DNA from: Ponticoccus litoralis | GTDB lineage: Bacteria > Pseudomonadota > Alphaproteobacteria > Rhodobacterales > Rhodobacteraceae | Direction of reading: 5' to 3' | Assembly: GCF_039769985.1 (NCBI RefSeq) | Contig: NZ_JBDNCH010000002.1 | Location: 3,720,001 to 3,784,000, forward strand | DNA length: 64,000 bases | Part shown: positions 9,345 to 20,366 of the stretch, in pieces | How positions within the stretch are numbered: position 1 is the stretch's first letter | Layout: each line of letters begins with the position of its first letter | Notes under the pieces: model-generated | The model's database searches: none | What the model was told of the DNA's origin: nothing | Seen by the model: only the letters and a program-made list of their open reading frames with translations | Translations under genes and position numbers: made by a program

Positions 9345-9719
9345 TCACGCCGGGACAGCCACACCAACGCGGGCCATAGCCTCGCGGTAGTAGCGGACCG
9401 CGATCCGGTCGAGCACGCCGTCGCCGGGCACCAGCGCCTCGATGGCATCGGGCACCGACTGCTGTGCGTGGTAGATCGCGTGGGCCTTGATCATGTCCAG
9501 CCCGGCCTCCGGCCCCTCGGCAAGCGCCGCCTCGACGCCGGACTGGATGGCCGAGTGCAGGGCGCGCCGGTGCTTCTCTTCGAATGCGATACCCGTGGCC
9601 GCCTGGAAGGCGCCCGCGGCACGGTTGATGATGATCGTGAGAAGGATGCCGAAGAGCGAGATCAGCGCGGTTTGCAGCTCGGGCATAGCGAGCAGTGAGG
9701 TGAGCCATTCCATGGCCAT
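9345..9719 (-). CDS. holin-like protein (Holin_LLH type)
   Basis: A 124-residue protein with one N-terminal membrane helix (about residues 16-36, TALISLFGILLTIIINRAAG) and a soluble helical C-terminus (EEKHRRALHSAIQSGVEAALAEG). This matches the layout of LLH-superfamily phage holins. It sits immediately downstream of the amidase with about 70 bases between, the usual lysis-cassette arrangement. A holin would open the inner membrane at lysis. The family assignment comes from architecture rather than a strong motif. Confidence 0.6.
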   Translation of the reverse strand: MAMEWLTSLLAMPELQTALISLFGILLTIIINRAAGAFQAATGIAFEEKHRRALHSAIQSGVEAALAEGPEAGLDMIKAHAIYHAQQSVPDAIEALVPGDGVLDRIAVRYYREAMARVGVAVPA

Positions 9720-9788
9720 ATCCTTTCAGGGGAGAGCGGCACGAAGCCGCGGTAAGGGCGAGCCATGCCCGCCAGTCGGTGATGAAGT

Positions 9789-10316
9789 TCATTTGCCCGC
9801 GAGCGCGCGATCGGCAGCGTCGCGGATCTCAGCCAGCCGCCAGCGCAGCTTGGTCGCCGGATCAACGTCGGGCGACGGCAGCGGGCCGGAGAGCCACTTG
9901 GCCACGTTGAAACCCGGGCATGCCTTGGCCGCGAAATCGTTGTGGCCGCTAATCTTGAGGCCCGGCCCGTAGGTTCCGTCGAGCTCGGCCAGAAGCGCGC
10001 GCAGCGCGGCGTCCTGCGCCTCGGTGAAGTGCTCCGTGAAGTCATCAGTCTCGGCGCTGCCATGGCCGCCGAAGAGCGAGACCCCGATGGTCCCGCTGTT
10101 GTGGCCCCGGACATGCGCCCCGGTGCGCTCAATCGGGCGCCCCGTCGCCACTGTGCCATCCCGGTCGATCAGGAAGTGATAGCCGATATCAGACCAGCCG
10201 TTGTCGTCCATGTGCCAGCGTTTGACCTCTGCCACCTTGGCACTGGTCGGATAGCCATTCATCCAGTCAGGACGTGTGGCCGTGGCGTGAACGATGATTT
10301 CTGAGATGGTGCGCAT
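9789..10316 (-). CDS. N-acetylmuramoyl-L-alanine amidase (phage endolysin)
   Basis: Amidase_2 (T7 lysozyme/PGRP-like) domain of 175 residues. Zinc ligands are recognisable as His10 (IIVHATAT), His125 and Cys133 (SGHNDFAAKACPGF); GYHFLIDRDGTV and GTIGVSLFGGHG are typical fold segments. It cleaves the bond between N-acetylmuramate and L-alanine in peptidoglycan. No signal peptide is seen, so it needs the holin to reach the wall. Second-to-last gene of the late operon. Confidence 0.93.
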   Translation of the reverse strand: MRTISEIIVHATATRPDWMNGYPTSAKVAEVKRWHMDDNGWSDIGYHFLIDRDGTVATGRPIERTGAHVRGHNSGTIGVSLFGGHGSAETDDFTEHFTEAQDAALRALLAELDGTYGPGLKISGHNDFAAKACPGFNVAKWLSGPLPSPDVDPATKLRWRLAEIRDAADRALAGK

Positions 10317-10378
10317 GACGATCTCCCATGCAAAAAGGCCCCGCAGGCGGGGCGTGGTGGATGAAATGTCCGGGTGGG

Positions 10379-10984
10379 TCAGCTGGCCGGAAGCAGCCGG
10401 TACGGGAGGCCTTCGGTGCGGTCCTCCAGGGGCCCATCCCCGTCAGAACCGGGGCAGCGATAGGTCAGCGTGAGGTAGACGACGATGCGCCCGGGGCGCA
10501 GGATCTCCGGCGGCACCATCTCGACACGCAGGCGCTGCGTATTGGTGTCGATCTGGCGACTGACCGGGCCGCGCCGCGCCCGCTCACCGGGCGTCGGGAT
10601 GTTCAGCTCGTCGGTGAAGATGGGCACCCAGTCGATCAGGCGGCACCCCTCCCCCAGCCTGGTCCGCGAAATGACGAGGATCATCACCACGTTGTCGCCC
10701 TGCGTCACCGGCTCCTGGATGTAGCTCAGCCCTTCCGGCTGCCGGATCACGCGATCCTCGCCGTTGGCGCGGGCCACATCCGCCTGCAGCTGCTGGACCG
10801 TCACCTCAAGACGCCGGAAGTCGTCCACGAAGTCCGAGGCCATGTCGTAGATGTCCCGGAGCGGGCCAAAGGTCAGCCCCCAGATCAGGCTGCCCCCGCC
10901 GAATATCGCCGCGATGGCTCCCATGATCTTCCCGGCCTCGATCAGGCGCCCGCTTCTGCTCTTGGGGAACTGGTCTCCCGTCAT
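10379..10984 (-). CDS. single-pass membrane protein with coiled coil, unknown function
   Basis: About 201 residues. Residues 20-42 (KIMGAIAAIFGGGSLIWGLTFG) form a membrane segment followed by a helical stretch FVDDFRRLEVTVQQLQADVARA and a beta-rich C-terminal domain. GGGAGA six bases upstream supports ATG 10984 over 10999. Placed just before the amidase gene, it could serve in lysis or superinfection control, but no family is recognised. Confidence 0.7.
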   Translation of the reverse strand: MTGDQFPKSRSGRLIEAGKIMGAIAAIFGGGSLIWGLTFGPLRDIYDMASDFVDDFRRLEVTVQQLQADVARANGEDRVIRQPEGLSYIQEPVTQGDNVVMILVISRTRLGEGCRLIDWVPIFTDELNIPTPGERARRGPVSRQIDTNTQRLRVEMVPPEILRPGRIVVYLTLTYRCPGSDGDGPLEDRTEGLPYRLLPAS

Positions 10985-11141
10985 GTTTCTATCTCCCATT
11001 CGGCCTCCGATGGTCCGGGGTCATGAAAAAGCCCGGCGCGATGGCCGGGCGATGGTCAGCGGCAGCGGAACGGGGAAACCGCCAGCCACGCGGAAATGCG
11101 GCTGACCGGGCGATGGCACCCGGTCAGCTCTCTGTGGGCGC

Positions 11142-11543
11142 TTACGCGGGCCAGCGGGTGTCGGCGGTGTAGTCAGCCGGGATATCGCCGCTGTCCACCA
11201 TGGCCCAGCTGGCGGCCATGACCGACTCGACCCAAGCAATGCCGGCGGTGGCCATCTCGATCATCTCGGCAGGGCTGAGCGAGTGGATGACGTTCGCAGC
11301 ATCGCGGAAGGTCAGCGGAGAGGTGTCATTCGCCGCCGCCCGCATGTTCGCGATCTGTAGCAGTGCCGTGATGGTCGCCTGATCCTGCGGCCTGCCCTGC
11401 ATCGGGATGCTGCCGAAGGTCAGGAGGAAGGTCGCGCCCTCCGCAAGGCGCCGCTCGCGCTCGGCATAGAGCCCGGCCTTGCGCCGCTCTTGCTGCTCTG
11501 CGGCCAGGTCCGCAGGCGTCTTGATCGTCATGGAAAAGGTCAC
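11142..11543 (-). CDS. DUF4376-like tail-fibre-associated protein
   Basis: A 133-residue helical protein. The segment TFRDAANVIHSLSPAEMIEMATAGIAWVESVMAASWAMVD resembles DUF4376, found in proteins encoded beside phage tail fibres. The start overlaps the stop of the preceding gene (ATGA around 11540). It lies downstream of the fibre genes, and a role in fibre assembly is inferred from position. Confidence 0.65.
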   Translation of the reverse strand: MTFSMTIKTPADLAAEQQERRKAGLYAERERRLAEGATFLLTFGSIPMQGRPQDQATITALLQIANMRAAANDTSPLTFRDAANVIHSLSPAEMIEMATAGIAWVESVMAASWAMVDSGDIPADYTADTRWPA

Positions 11544-11860
11544 TGCTGCGCCTCCTGTTTGCGGGTCACCGGGTCGGGCACCGGGCCACTGGCGATGGTC
11601 ATGACGGGATGCGTCGGCCCCTGATGGTCCTCGGCGGTCGCCGGGTCATAGGCCCAGGCGACAGCACAGGCGATCTCCCCGCCAGTCCGCGTGATCGGGC
11701 CGGAGAACGGATGGTCTCCCTCGGGCCACGCCTCGCCGCCTTCCGGGACGGCGGACAGGTCGTAGACCGTGCCGTCGACGGTCAGCGCATCGCCGGAGAC
11801 GGATGCGATTGTCTCGGGGACGCCAGGCAGTGCGGCTTGCAGGTGTGCGGTGATTTTCAT
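11540..11860 (-). CDS. hypothetical protein of the tail-fibre cluster
   Basis: A 106-residue protein beginning MKITAHLQAALPGVPETIAS and rich in short beta-prone stretches. No known motif. It sits 12 bases after the fibre gene and overlaps the DUF4376-like gene, so it belongs to the same translational unit and is probably a fibre or fibre-assembly accessory. Confidence 0.65.
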   Translation of the reverse strand: MKITAHLQAALPGVPETIASVSGDALTVDGTVYDLSAVPEGGEAWPEGDHPFSGPITRTGGEIACAVAWAYDPATAEDHQGPTHPVMTIASGPVPDPVTRKQEAQQ

Positions 11861-11872
11861 TCGAGATGCCCC

Positions 11873-12914
11873 TTAGTACCAGCGACCGATTGCAGTCAGA
11901 TGAACGCTTGCGCTTGTTTCCGAGGCAGCGCTGTAAGCCCGCATATCGTCTGCGCTCGTGCTTCGGCCCCCGTAGGGGGACGTAGCAACAAGCCCAGACG
12001 GGCGAAGGACGCTACCGAAAACATGGGGTCCGTTTGTCGCCCCCTCCGAAGAAAGCCGCCGGAAAGACCCAGCTCAAAGCCGCGCTACGGTAAAGCGCTC
12101 CGTAAGCCGTATCGATGTTGATGCCGGTCAACTGGCCCCGGCAAATCTGCATCCCATCCGCGAACCGCACGAATTCGCCGTTCCCGTTGCTGCCCTGCTG
12201 CGAGTCCAGCCTCCGCCATGGATCCCAGACGCCAGATGTGGCGGTGCGATGCGCAACCAGCTGATTGTTCGAGTTGACCCAGGTCTGCAGAATGGCGGTC
12301 GAGGCCTGACGCTCGATACGCAGAAACGCGAAGTTGCTCGCCCCGTCGGGGCGCGTCCCGGAAGTTGCCGTTTGCACCCCGTATACCCCAGTGGGCGTAT
12401 CGAAAGCATCCAGATCGGGGATCCAGGACACACCACCCCCCAAGGCGCCCCAGCCAAACCCGCCCACCAGTTGCACCCGGCCCGGAGTGGTGTCCAGCGG
12501 GCCGCTCTGCACGGTCTTGCCCGCCGCGTTGCCATAGTTCGCCAGCGCCATGACACCCTGCCCGGTGAAATACGGCAGCTTGTTCGCCGCGCCGTTCAGC
12601 GCCGCCAACGAGGAAATGTTGCCGCTCCCGAGATCCTGCACAATGCGGTTCATGGCGGGCAGCGCGCGACCCGTTTCGCTGATCGTGTAGATGTCGTAAT
12701 CGGCGCCCGAGACCGCCCCGCCGGGCCAGCCACGGGCGAGGGTCAGGGCCGTGTTGCTGGTCACCGACGCGATCCGGGCCATCATGCCCCCGACCACCAG
12801 CAGATCGCCCGGCTGCACGTTCAGCGACAGCCAGGTCGTGCCCACCCCTGTGACAGAGGTGCTGCCCGCACCAATTGATACCGTGCCGCCGGTGAAGACG
12901 CCATCAAGAGCCAT
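11873..12914 (-). CDS. tail fibre protein (frameshifted near the C-terminus)
   Basis: Begins MALDGVFTGGTVSIGAGSTSVTG, a beta-rich N-terminal domain; the middle (SSLAALNGAANKLPYFTGQG and WVNSNNQLVAHRTATSGVW) is typical of phage tail-fibre repeats and pyocin-knob-like segments. An extra base near 12034 sends the frame to an early stop. Removing it restores GDNGPHVFGSV and ends in ...HLTAIGRWY at the stop 11873-11875, a canonical fibre terminus. Corrected length is about 346 residues. It probably contacts the host surface. Confidence 0.82.
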
Positions 12915-12945
12915 GTCGGCCTCCGTTTTTGGATTGTTTCAACTG

Positions 12946-13827
12946 CTAGATTTCAGGGTCGGCCACGGTGACCGTGAAACCCCGGTAGATGTCGAAGCCC
13001 GCCCCTGAGCTTGAGCCAATGTCGTGTCGAACTCTGGACAGCTGGAAAGCCGTGCCGGTCCAGGCGAACCTTATGAAGTTCATCCATCCATTCCCGGCCA
13101 GCCTGTGGCCCGACCAGTTCAGGGAGGTAGAGACGAAAGGGTTCGTCAGCGGCTCTCTCGGGGTGTAGGTCTTCACCGCGTTGTTTTCCAAGACGTCCTC
13201 GATGTCCGAGGGTGGAACCACGAAGAAGTCACGGACGCGCGTGTTTTCATAACGGCTGTCGTACAGGATGCCCCCTTCTGGGCTGTTGATCACCAGCCCG
13301 TAATCTTCCGTCGGGGCAGGAAGGCCTTGGTACGACGCCACGAAATACCGCACGGGGTCCAGCGGCGAGCCCGGTCCCATTTCCGGCACGCAGATCCCCG
13401 AGACGATACGCCCGTAGGCGCCCGGCGTTTTGTCGTACCAGAACATGGTTGAATAGACGAAGCCGTTCGGCGGGACTTCGAAAAAGACCACATCCGACAG
13501 CGCCGTGGCCCCGGAATGCGGCACCAACTGCGCATTATGGCCCGGGGTGTACATGCCTGCTTCAGGCCCTGTGGAAGCCCAGTGCCAATGCCTGTTCATG
13601 TACGCATTCAGGGCGCCGGACAAATAGTCGTTTTTGTCGAACGCGTGGGCCAGCGGATACCAAGAGGCTAGAGACCCCGTGGGGCTCACGTTGGGCCAGC
13701 AGCCCACCACGGTTCGGTCGCTACCCGAGTGCTGAAAACAGACCCCTTTCTCTTTTACGAAAAGGCAGCGTCCGTCCCGGAAAACGTTGTCGCCGAACTT
13801 GTTGTAAACCTGAAGCCCGTGCGTCAT
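12946..13827 (-). CDS. putative tail/virion surface protein
   Basis: A 293-residue protein starting MTHGLQVYNKFGDNVFRDG, aromatic-rich and beta-prone throughout. The N-terminus resembles that of the upstream gene product (MAQGLEIRRADG), suggesting a shared attachment module. The start overlaps that gene's stop (ATGA at 13824-13827). Position between protein J and the fibre supports a tail-tip decoration or receptor-binding role. No family recognised. Confidence 0.7.
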   Translation of the reverse strand: MTHGLQVYNKFGDNVFRDGRCLFVKEKGVCFQHSGSDRTVVGCWPNVSPTGSLASWYPLAHAFDKNDYLSGALNAYMNRHWHWASTGPEAGMYTPGHNAQLVPHSGATALSDVVFFEVPPNGFVYSTMFWYDKTPGAYGRIVSGICVPEMGPGSPLDPVRYFVASYQGLPAPTEDYGLVINSPEGGILYDSRYENTRVRDFFVVPPSDIEDVLENNAVKTYTPREPLTNPFVSTSLNWSGHRLAGNGWMNFIRFAWTGTAFQLSRVRHDIGSSSGAGFDIYRGFTVTVADPEI

Positions 13828-14165
13828 GAGAAATGGTACAGGTTGACGGTGAGCACCTGGTCCACGCCCGTATTGTTGTTTGAGGTGGGCTTGGTGTACG
13901 TCAGGGTGCCCTCGTTGAAATTCACGGTCGGCACGTCCAGAACATTGGGCGCGTAGTGGTGCGCGAAATCCGGGTGCCCCGTCCGTTCCGCGTGGTACAC
14001 GATTTCTATGGTGCCCACGGCTTCATCGAAATAGACGCCGCTTTCGGAGCCGTCCAAGTACTCGTCGAATACATGACTCGACAGATACCGGAACGTGGTC
14101 AGCCCCTCCTCTGTCGAGATCTGCACGGTGCCATCCGCGCGCCGTATCTCCAGCCCCTGTGCCAT
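13824..14165 (-). CDS. putative small tail-tip protein
   Basis: A 113-residue protein starting MAQGLEIRRADGTVQISTEEG, beta-rich, ending LTVNLYHFS. Its ATG overlaps the last bases of the J gene (14165). It is likely a structural component of the tail tip by position; similarity of its N-terminus to the next gene's product hints at paralogy. Confidence 0.68.
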   Translation of the reverse strand: MAQGLEIRRADGTVQISTEEGLTTFRYLSSHVFDEYLDGSESGVYFDEAVGTIEIVYHAERTGHPDFAHHYAPNVLDVPTVNFNEGTLTYTKPTSNNNTGVDQVLTVNLYHFS

Positions 14166-17100
14166 CAGCTGAGGTCCCCCAGTTTCACGCGGACGTTGCC
14201 CGCGTTGTCGTAGACGACGACGCCATTGTCGCTGATCTCGGTGCGTTCTCCGGCGGGTGATGTTCTGAACGTGCCGATGGTCGCAGCGGTGGCCGACAGA
14301 TCCCGGATAAACGCGTAGTCCATGTAGACCTTTCCGCCATCGACCACGAAGGGGACCGCCACGTTCGCCCCGTTGTTGTCGGCAATAGCGAACCGCTCCG
14401 CATCGACCACAACCCTGTTGGGTTCGCCAGTGCGCGCTTCTAGATAGATTGCCGCCTCGTCGCTGGTGCCATCGTCGAGAATGGTGGCCAGCAAACCAAT
14501 TCGGGACAAGGCGCCGTGCTGGTCCACGTTGTTGGTGACGCGGAAATACCCGTTTGCGGACACGCGCCCAACAGCCGCCGAGGTCGCAACCAGTGCTTCC
14601 GCGTTCGCCGTGATGTCATCCCCTTGCTGGCTGACCGTGCCGCTCAGGGACGTCAGCGCCGCAGCGCTGGCCTTGTCGGCCAAGGCAGCGTTGATCGCGG
14701 TGATCGCATTCGAGTTCGCCGCGATATCCTCGCCCTGCTGGCTGACCGTGCCACTCAGGGCGGCCAGCGCCGAGGTGCTGGCCTTGCCGGGCAGGGCCGC
14801 GTTGATCAAGTTGATCGCGTCGGTGTTCGCCGTGATGTCTTCGCCCTGCTGCGTGACTGTGCCCGACAGGGCGGTCAACGCCGCAGCGCTGGCCTTGCCC
14901 GGCAGTGCCGCGTTGATCGCCGTGATCGCGTTCGAGTTCGCCGCGATATCCTCGCCCTGCTGGCTGACCGTGCCACTCAGGGCGGCCAGCGCCGAGGTGC
15001 TGGCTTTGCCGGGCAAGGCCGCGTTGATCAAGTTGATCGCGTCGGTGTTCGCCGTGATGTCCTCGCCCCGCTGCGTGACCGTGGCCGTCAGGCTATCCAA
15101 CACCGAGGCGCTGGCCTTTCCCTCGACCTCGACGCCCAGCAGCGCCACAGCCTCGGCCACCACCGCGACCTGGCCGTCCGTCGCGTCGATGCGAGTGTTC
15201 AGGGACTGCTCGGCGGATGCCGTGTAGTCGCGCAGGGAACGGCGGGCCTCTTCCTCCCGTACCGCCGCCTCTGTCGCCTCCGCTTCCAGCAGGCTCAGGG
15301 CGGCCCGCACAGAGCGGATTGCCTCGGACTGGACACGCTGCGATCCGTCTCCGGTGGCAACCGTGGTGGACAGGACATCCAGCGCGTCCGCCAGCGCCCC
15401 CAGACCGGTGGTCGGGTCGTCCACCTTGGACTGCAACGCGCTCACGGCGTTGCTGTTCGACAGCACCCCGTCCTCAGTGACGCCGACACGGGCATCAAGC
15501 CCGCCGACAGCCGAGGCCAGCCCGGACGCCTCACCCTCGGCGTCCGTCATGCGGGCCTCTAGGGCCACGATATCCGAGGCGTTGGCGTTGTCGCCGTCGC
15601 TGATGACCTGCCGCAGCGCGTCCAGATCGGCGGAGGACGCCCCGGGCGCTGGCCGCCCCATGGCGATCCAGTCGACGTCCACCGTACCGGTCACCAGATC
15701 CAACCGGATTTGATCGACGGTGCCGGTCCAGGGCACAGTAACCGTGACCAGCGCCACGTCGTCGGTCCACGTCGGCTCAGGGATCGACACGCTGTCCCAG
15801 CCGGACGCCGCGTTCCATTCCAGCGTCCCGGTCCATGTCGGTGTCCCGGTGCGCACCAGCCGCATCCGCAGTTGCGAGTATCGCGCCGCGTCGAACGCTA
15901 GTCCCGTGGGCGAGTGCAGCGTGTCAGTCGCCCGCAGGAACCCGCCTGCCTGCCAGGCTCCCCCGGTCCAGCCTTCGGTGTCGGCATCGAAGTGCCAGAT
16001 TTCCGCGGCATCGAACTGGGTGGCCGATCCGACCGACAGCGCGGCGATGGTCGCTGCCAGCGCGTTGTCGCCATCCACCCGCGCCTGGTCGATGCTGGTG
16101 ATGGAGGCCGACAACGCGCCTGTCTCTGCCTCAAGACCCACAATGCGAAGCACCGCCGCCAGATCCTCGTCGGCCAGCGTGACGATCTGCTCTTCGAAGA
16201 AAGCCCGCGCATCCTCCAGCGTGGCGGTCAGGGTGCGCCGGATTTCCTCTCGGGCGGCATGATCGCCCGCCGCCAGCTCGACAACCTCGGACTGCAGGTC
16301 ATGGACAGCATCCCGAAGACCGCGCCAGCGATCTGCCAGCGCCGCCGCGTCGGCGATCCGCTGCGCCGCCTCGTCGGCAATCGCCTGAGCGCGCGCCGCT
16401 GCCTCGGCGGTCAGGCCGTCCTCAAGCGCCGCCAGATCGCCGCCCAGGTCGGTGACGCCGTCGGTGATCCATTGGTTCAACGTGGTGACGCTGTCGCGGA
16501 TGTCGTCCGCAAAGTCCGCAGTCGAGAGACGCAGGTCAGGCGTGGTCACCGGCAGCCAGGCCGACCAGCTGCGCAGGTCCGGGGCGCCGGTCACGAAGCT
16601 GGCGCGGATCTCGTAATCGACATCCGGCAGCACCCCGTCCGCGAGGGTGATCACGCGCTCCGAAGCATCGGCAAACAGGCCCTGAGGGATCACCTCGCCG
16701 GTCGCGGCCACGCGCAGCTGCCAGGTCACCCGGAGGGTGCGGTTGGCCGGCGCCACCAGGACAGGCGGATCGCCGCGCGCCGGGCGATGCCGCTGGCGTC
16801 CTGGATGCTGTCCGGCACGACAGAGGCAACGATCGTCGGCGGCGCAGGGGCGGCTGTCGTCGCCGTGACCTGCGTGGGGGCGGCAAACCAGCCGCGCGTC
16901 TTCCCAGCCCGACCAACGGTCCGGGCCTCGACCAGATAGCTTGCACCCTCCTCCAGCGCGCCGGTCAGCAGGTTATACTCACCCGCCGGCACGGACTCGC
17001 CGTAGGTCCGGGGCGTCTCATCCTCGCCAGCCTCACGCCACCGCAGCTGCACGGTGACCCCGTCGAGGTCCGCGCGGGACGCAATGGGCGCGAGCTGCAC

Positions 17101-19938
17101 GGCAATGCGCGGGCGGACCGACAGATCCGGCAGAACGATCTGGGTCAGCTGCGACGAACGGGCCGCCGTGATCACCGGCGCGGGCGGCAGGTCCGATGCC
17201 GGGGGACGCGGGTTGGTGATGACCGGATCATAGGGCGGGATTACAGAGGCCGCGTCCAGCACATGCGGCGCCGCGTCCACCACCTCGATCAGCGCGGTCT
17301 CGTCCTGCTCCGGGCGCACCGCCATCACCAGCATGTCGGCGCTGCGCTGCTCAGTCTCTTCGATGGCGACGAGGTCGTCCACGTCGATGTCCCCCTCGAC
17401 CACCCCAACGGACGGGGTCCAGACGCGCATGTGCGGGTCCACCGGTGAGGCCGCAGCGAAGGCATGGATGCCAGCGGTCACATTGCGCACCACCAGCCGG
17501 AAGCTGGCCTGTTCGAGGTCGAACACATCATCCAGCGTGATGCTGGTGACGAGGCCATTCTCGATGGTCAGCGCCTTCACGCGCGCTTCCCCCACGCCGA
17601 TCAGGGGCACGTCATGCACCAGCCGGATCCGGTCGCCCTGCTGGATGTGGATGCTTTCCCAGTCAGCCTTGAAGGAGTGGGTCTCCGGGCGGTGCAGCGC
17701 GGTGGCGAGGTGATAGCGGCCAAGGCGATAGGTGTTGCCCTCGTCTTCATCCTCGGCGGTCACCACCGTGCCGGGCAGCTGCAGCGTCTCCAGCTCGGTG
17801 GCGGTCTGGCGCGTGTAGCCGTCCTTCAGCACCAGCACCTCATCCTCCTGCCAGTCCAGGCGTTCGGAGCGGACCATGCAGCGGAAGCCGTGGATCTCGC
17901 GCGGGAAGGTCAGCTTGGAGCGGTAATCCCAGCTGTTGCGTGGCGTGAACACCTGGCGCACCGGCCCCGCCGCCCCGTCCCGCACAACGCTGTAGCGCAG
18001 ATCGGCCAGCGTGCGCCGCCCGCGCCCCGCGGCGCAGATGATGTCGAGAACGTCCGCAAGCTGCGTGGCCGTATCCACCACGTAATCGCAGGTCCAATGC
18101 GGTTCTTCCGTGGCCCAGGCATGCAGCGCGGCGAGATCGATCCGGTCATCGGTGACCGGGCGGCGCAGGTGCGGACCCCGCAGCGCCTGCGCGTAGAGCC
18201 ATGCCGGATGCCGCACCGGGCGCGGCTCGGTCCATTGCAGGTTGCTGTCCAGCTCCGGCGCCAGCTGCTGCACGATGGCGTTGAGACTGTCGATGCGCCC
18301 GTTGAGCTGCTCGTTGGCCCGGATGCGGAACGCCACCTCGGCAATGCCCGCGTGACTCGGCAGCTTGCCGTCGCGAATGGACCGGATCGCGGTGAGCGTG
18401 GCGCTGTTGACGTCGCCCACATCCTGATCGATGCCATTGGTGCGCGTGATCCGGATGGCGTATTCGTCCGGCGCCGGGAAGGCGATCTCGCGGGTCACCC
18501 GGTACAGGCTGACGTATTTGCCCGACCATTCGGTTTCGCCGAGGTCCACCCAGTCCTCCTCAACGAGGCCGCCTTCCGTGCGCTGGTACTCGAAGCGGAA
18601 CCGCGCACGGTGGCTGCTGAGGTCACCGTCGAACGTGCTGTTGTAGAGACCCTGCGGAAACGTCAGATCAACAGCCGCCGAAACCGTCTCCTGGCGGGTG
18701 TACTTGATGACGGGATCATTTTCCTGCGGGACATCGCTATAGGCATCCTCGGCGACGTCATCCGAATAGAGGCGCATGACCTCACTGCCCTGCCGCCACC
18801 CGGCAGCCGGAACTTGATAGGTCGCCGAGGCCCGGGTGACCGTCATGCCCTCGGACTCCGGGCGCATGAACGGCAGGGTGGTGGTCTCCTCATAGAGCCG
18901 CCGCTTGTTGGTGATCCGAACGCGCCAGCGGCGCGCGACCCCATCGGAAAAGCCGTCCGCCTGGAACTCCTGCCCTGTGGTGATGTCGGTATAGGTCGCG
19001 ACCGTGGTCCATCCGGGAACACCCGCCTCGGCCACCTCGACCACAAACGAATAGACAGTGCCGTGCCGCAGCGCGGTCGGCTCGACCGCGATCACCGCCG
19101 ACCGAGCCGCCTGCGCGGGCTGGAACTCATAGAGGTCACCGACTCCGGACAGCAGTTTCCGGGGCACATGCTCCTCTTCGGTGCGCGGCTTCACCAGGTC
19201 CGCCAGCTGCGGCATGTTCGCGAGTGTCCGCGCCTCGTCGACATTCAGGAACTCCAGCTCGACGCCGTCGTATTCCCAGATCGGCGTCGAGCCGATGCGC
19301 AGATCTTCAAGGACCAACCCCGTCGGCCCGCACCACCCGAAGGTCGCGCGGACGCGATAGTAGATGTCCCGGCCCACCGTCTCCGAGAACCCGGTGGCGG
19401 TCAGCGGCGGGAACATGCGGTGACGACCAAGCACATAGGGATAGACCCCGTACCTGTTGATCGCGTTGCCGGTGCCGGTGATCGCGTAGTTCTCCGGGTC
19501 ACGCGTTCCGCCCTGCTGTGCCGGCGGGATCAGGCTGTTGATCGCCAGCGATCCGACCACGGTGATGGCGGCCACCGTGAGGGCGTATGAGAGAGTACCG
19601 GCGGCCCCGATAATGCCAGCCGAGCCCAACGCCCCCGCCGCCCAGGTCGCAGCAGACGGCAGCGCCGCCGAGGCGATCATCCCGATCAGCGCCCCGCCCT
19701 CCTGCGGCGGCCAGAAGGCTTCAACGCGCGTGCCGATGGTCGGGCGGGTCCCGGCCCACATGTCGAGTGGGACAATCGACATGTTCACGCCACGGATCAG
19801 GAGCACCACCGGCGGGCCATAGCGGCGCATGTCCAGATCCATCCGCCCCACAGCCTCGGCCACGGTGGTCCCGGCAGGCACATAGGCCGAAAACGGGTCG
19901 CGGCGCAGCGGGTGACGGTTGCCCGCCACCTCGATCAT
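14165..19938 (-). CDS. tail tip host-specificity protein J (frameshifted)
   Basis: Central tail fibre/tip protein of lambda J type, which carries host recognition at the distal tail end. The N-terminus MIEVAGNRHPLRRDPFSAYVPAGTT is the start of J-like proteins. The middle has phage-tail domains (WAGTRPTIGTRVEAFWPP, ITGTGNAINRYGVYPYVLGRH), followed by fibronectin-like segments near 16700-17100 and a DUF1983-like C-terminus with a coiled-coil repeat. One base is missing near 16745; correction joins RLSW to VAPANRTLRV and gives about 1924 residues. ATG 19938 overlaps the NlpC/P60 stop (ATGA). Confidence 0.88.
14640..15115. repeat. 111-bp tandem repeat coding 37-residue stalk units in protein J
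   Basis: About five units of the pattern SALxALSGTVxQQGEDI followed by xANxxAIxxINAALPGKAS. Alternate units are nearly identical, giving a higher-order period of 222 bp. The units are heptad-like and probably form a trimeric coiled-coil stalk. Confidence 0.8.
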
Positions 19939-20330
19939 GGTCTGATCATCCAGCAATTCGATGAGACTCCTTCGAGACGGCCACCCCAGAAGGGGCCGCG
20001 CCACCGCTCGATGCGGCTGCAATGGTCGATGTCATCAAGGGTGTGCAGCATGTCCTGATCGCTCAGGGCATAGCCAAGGTGCAGCGGGCGCCCCCGCATC
20101 GTGAACAGCAGGGCATCGCCCTCCTGGGCGCGCTCTACCGAGATGAAGTCGGTGCGGTAGCGATCCACCACCCCGAGGCGCACCGCCCCGACCATGTCGC
20201 AGGCCGGGTCCGGGATCTCGCGCCCGAACCGCAAGCGCTGTAACGCCAACCAGAGCCCGAGGCAGTCGAACGCCTCCGGCCCCCGCCCCCGCTCCGCGTA
20301 AGGCAGGCCGATCCAGTTGTCGGTCCACAT
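19935..20330 (-). CDS. NlpC/P60 family tail protein (lambda K-like)
   Basis: A 131-residue cysteine peptidase domain with Cys23 in EAFDCLGLWL and His84 in RPLHLGYALS, the NlpC/P60 catalytic pair. In lambda-like tails this protein sits just before J and helps tip assembly or local peptidoglycan cleavage during entry. The stop overlaps the J start. The gene is short, lacking the N-terminal Mov34-type domain of lambda K. Confidence 0.86.
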   Translation of the reverse strand: MWTDNWIGLPYAERGRGPEAFDCLGLWLALQRLRFGREIPDPACDMVGAVRLGVVDRYRTDFISVERAQEGDALLFTMRGRPLHLGYALSDQDMLHTLDDIDHCSRIERWRGPFWGGRLEGVSSNCWMIRP

Positions 20331-20366
20331 GAGGGCTTTCCGTGTTCGTGGTGATGGGGTGAGCGT

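Noticed and set aside
17464..19590. A 708-residue plus-strand frame
   Set aside because: It is antisense to protein J, Arg/His-rich and without motifs; a GC-rich shadow.
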